Of a DNA stretch of 64,000 nucleotides, positions 62,625 to 64,000 are shown one piece after another; positions within the stretch are counted from its first letter, which is position 1; each line of letters opens with the position of its first letter. The translations under genes were made by a program, and so were the position numbers. The notes beneath the pieces were generated by a model. It did not search any database and was not told the origin of the DNA. It saw only the letters and a program-made list of their open reading frames with translations. The stretch spans positions 37,865-101,864 of the forward strand of contig JAHBTW010000020.1 in NCBI GenBank assembly GCA_019638385.1, read 5' to 3'. Source of the stretch: Saprospiraceae bacterium. GTDB lineage: Bacteria; Bacteroidota; Bacteroidia; Chitinophagales; Saprospiraceae.

Positions 62625-64000
62625 TTATTTGGAGATCACTACTCGCCCGGTCAATATGGTCCGGGTGTTGGCGGTCAGGTAATAGAAGTATATACCCGGC
62701 TGCCGGCTTTCCGTATTCCAGCGTGTCTGCCCGGCCCCGGCATCTACCGGGATGCGGGCAACGGGTTTGCCATCCATAGTTGTTACTACGATGAAAGCCT
62801 GTTCTGTTCCGGCAGGAAGCCGGTAATGAAACACGGTTTCTTGTACCGCAGGATTAGGGGTGGCCTGCATGTGCAGGTCGGCTTCGCTTATTGCGCCGGC
62901 CACTCCTCCCGCCGGCTGAGGCGCGGCTAAGTTTTGCGACCCTGCTTCCGGCATGATTACCGCAGGCCGATATCCGGCACTTGCTACATCATTGAGCAAT
63001 ACTTGTGCCTGCACCGAAGCATAATACAGCCCTGCATCCGCTATATCTTTAAGATCGTAGTAGTAAGTCGCTACCAATAGGGAGTCGCTCTGATTGGATT
63101 GCAAGGCTGCTATTTGGATGCTTTTCAAATCGTGAAAATAATCGTATTCATCCTGCGTATAGCCGGAAAGACTTATCAGGTTGGGAATATCGTCGAGCAT
63201 TTGTTGGGCAGCGGTCGTATCGCGAAGTTGCAGCCAATAATCCACCGTGGCAAAATAGGCATCCAGACTGCCTTTGCGAGTCAGCCAGATGCGGGCTGAA
63301 TCCATTTGTATGCTGTCTTCGCCCATGAGATAATGCCGAACAAGAGCGTTGGCGGCCTGGAATATCTCAAAAGTATCCGTGCCATACTCTATGGTTAGCT
63401 CCATGACATTTATTTCTTCTCCGGTGAGCAGCCCGCCGGCTCCTCTGGTGGGGAGCCGGGAGGGGCATTGATTGGCGTCAGCAGTCATCAAAGTGATGGT
63501 ACTCTCAGTGTAATTCAATAGTGGAGGAGGGCCATAGTAAGTTATGTGCGCACCGAGATTTTGGAAGTCTGCCTCTGAACCGGAAACAACAGTTTCCAAA
63601 GAAAACATATTCCCGGCTGACAATTCGCTTGATCCCTGATTTGCTGCAATACCTATTGTGCCGGTGGGCAATCCCTTGACTGCAAAATCAAAAGCGTTAC
63701 CTTTGTTCTCATTACAGATGTATTGTAATCCCCCCTGTTCAATCATACCTTCCGTGTTATCTCCATTCGCCAAATTGGCACAATGAAGACCTCTCAGGTC
63801 GTTTTTATATACCCTGTTTGGCTCATTGAGCGAGTGAATGATAACTATACCTGCAGTTTCCGCAGTGCCGGGTATCTCCCCGGCTATTTCCAGGAGGTTT
63901 TCCTCAATTCTGTATCCCGTGCATCGAATGGCTTCAACTCCTACATACGGGGTATTGTTTAGCTCCGGCAAAGTCATTCCCACTATGAAGGTATTATTGA
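62625..64000 (-). CDS. T9SS cargo protein, 5' end outside the window
   Basis: The frame stays open from the right window edge (NNTFIVGMTLPELNNTPY), so the GTG at 63983 is internal and the gene begins beyond 64000. The visible ~458 residues have a beta-rich part with short polar turns, a helical middle (EYDYFHDLKSIQIAALQSNQ) and a T9SS type A domain (ATPNPAVQETVFHY to TGRVVISK). The overall plan resembles the beta-helix/helical/T9SS protein at 39814. Substrate or ligand unknown. A terminator follows. Confidence 0.85.
   Translation of the reverse strand, partial: NNTFIVGMTLPELNNTPYVGVEAIRCTGYRIEENLLEIAGEIPGTAETAGIVIIHSLNEPNRVYKNDLRGLHCANLANGDNTEGMIEQGGLQYICNENKGNAFDFAVKGLPTGTIGIAANQGSSELSAGNMFSLETVVSGSEADFQNLGAHITYYGPPPLLNYTESTITLMTADANQCPSRLPTRGAGGLLTGEEINVMELTIEYGTDTFEIFQAANALVRHYLMGEDSIQMDSARIWLTRKGSLDAYFATVDYWLQLRDTTAAQQMLDDIPNLISLSGYTQDEYDYFHDLKSIQIAALQSNQSDSLLVATYYYDLKDIADAGLYYASVQAQVLLNDVASAGYRPAVIMPEAGSQNLAAPQPAGGVAGAISEADLHMQATPNPAVQETVFHYRLPAGTEQAFIVVTTMDGKPVARIPVDAGAGQTRWNTESRQPGIYFYYLTANTRTILTGRVVISK

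Overview
The window reads as chromosomal DNA of a Bacteroidota bacterium, most likely a Saprospiria-type member. Several large secreted proteins end in a type IX secretion (T9SS) type A sorting domain. Many gene starts are preceded by the Bacteroidota -7 box TAnnTTTG. GWxTD-domain, DUF4112 and YkvA-family proteins, a GH3-family protein and a dipeptidyl peptidase III lipoprotein also fit this phylum. No rRNA, tRNA, CRISPR array, integrase or transposase was recognised.

Layout. 0-12 kb holds a left-truncated subtilisin-like T9SS protease, a helical protein of unknown role, a leftward cluster (BamA/TamA-like barrel, NAD kinase, cyclase-family hydrolase, small membrane protein), an M43 metalloprotease with a T9SS domain, DinB-like and rhodanese proteins and a GWxTD protein. 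11.5-12.2 kb is non-coding, with a clear intrinsic terminator that may end a small RNA. 12.2-17.8 kb is a cell-shape cluster mreB-mreC-mreD-PBP2 followed by a CapA-like protein, without rodA. 18.1-18.6 kb holds a tiny membrane protein and a strong terminator.

18.7-31.5 kb is the accessory island and the main point of interest. It holds a pseudo-ABC-like protein, two paralogous divergent class I isoprenoid-synthase-fold proteins, a 1174-residue GHKL-ATPase-like signalling protein with a receiver-like tail, two small unknown proteins, an NtrC-type activator with a full receiver domain, and an 876-residue receiver-like/LRR/TIR protein. The genes run in one direction; the last five are spaced 33 bp or less. 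I interpret this as a phosphorelay-like or ATPase-gated signalling or conflict system with a TIR output and a possible link to isoprenoid or membrane chemistry. The function is inference.

31.5-39.5 kb is ordinary metabolism: a MetZ-like trans-sulfuration enzyme, an arginyltransferase-like protein, a UbiD-family decarboxylase, a small secreted CTD-like protein, a Nudix hydrolase, PyrE, an M42 peptidase and a YkvA protein. 39.8-46.5 kb is a tandem segmental duplication (offset about 2.73 kb) of T9SS surface-protein genes, with a hairpin conserved in both copies. 46.6-60.5 kb holds an Uup-like ABC-F protein, a nuclease-helicase fusion, NDH-2, a conserved unknown protein and a leftward cluster (NYN-cold shock fusion, polyprenol-phosphate glycosyltransferase, DUF4112, DPP III, GH3, LysE). 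60.5-64 kb holds palindromic repeats and two more T9SS proteins, the last running off the right edge.
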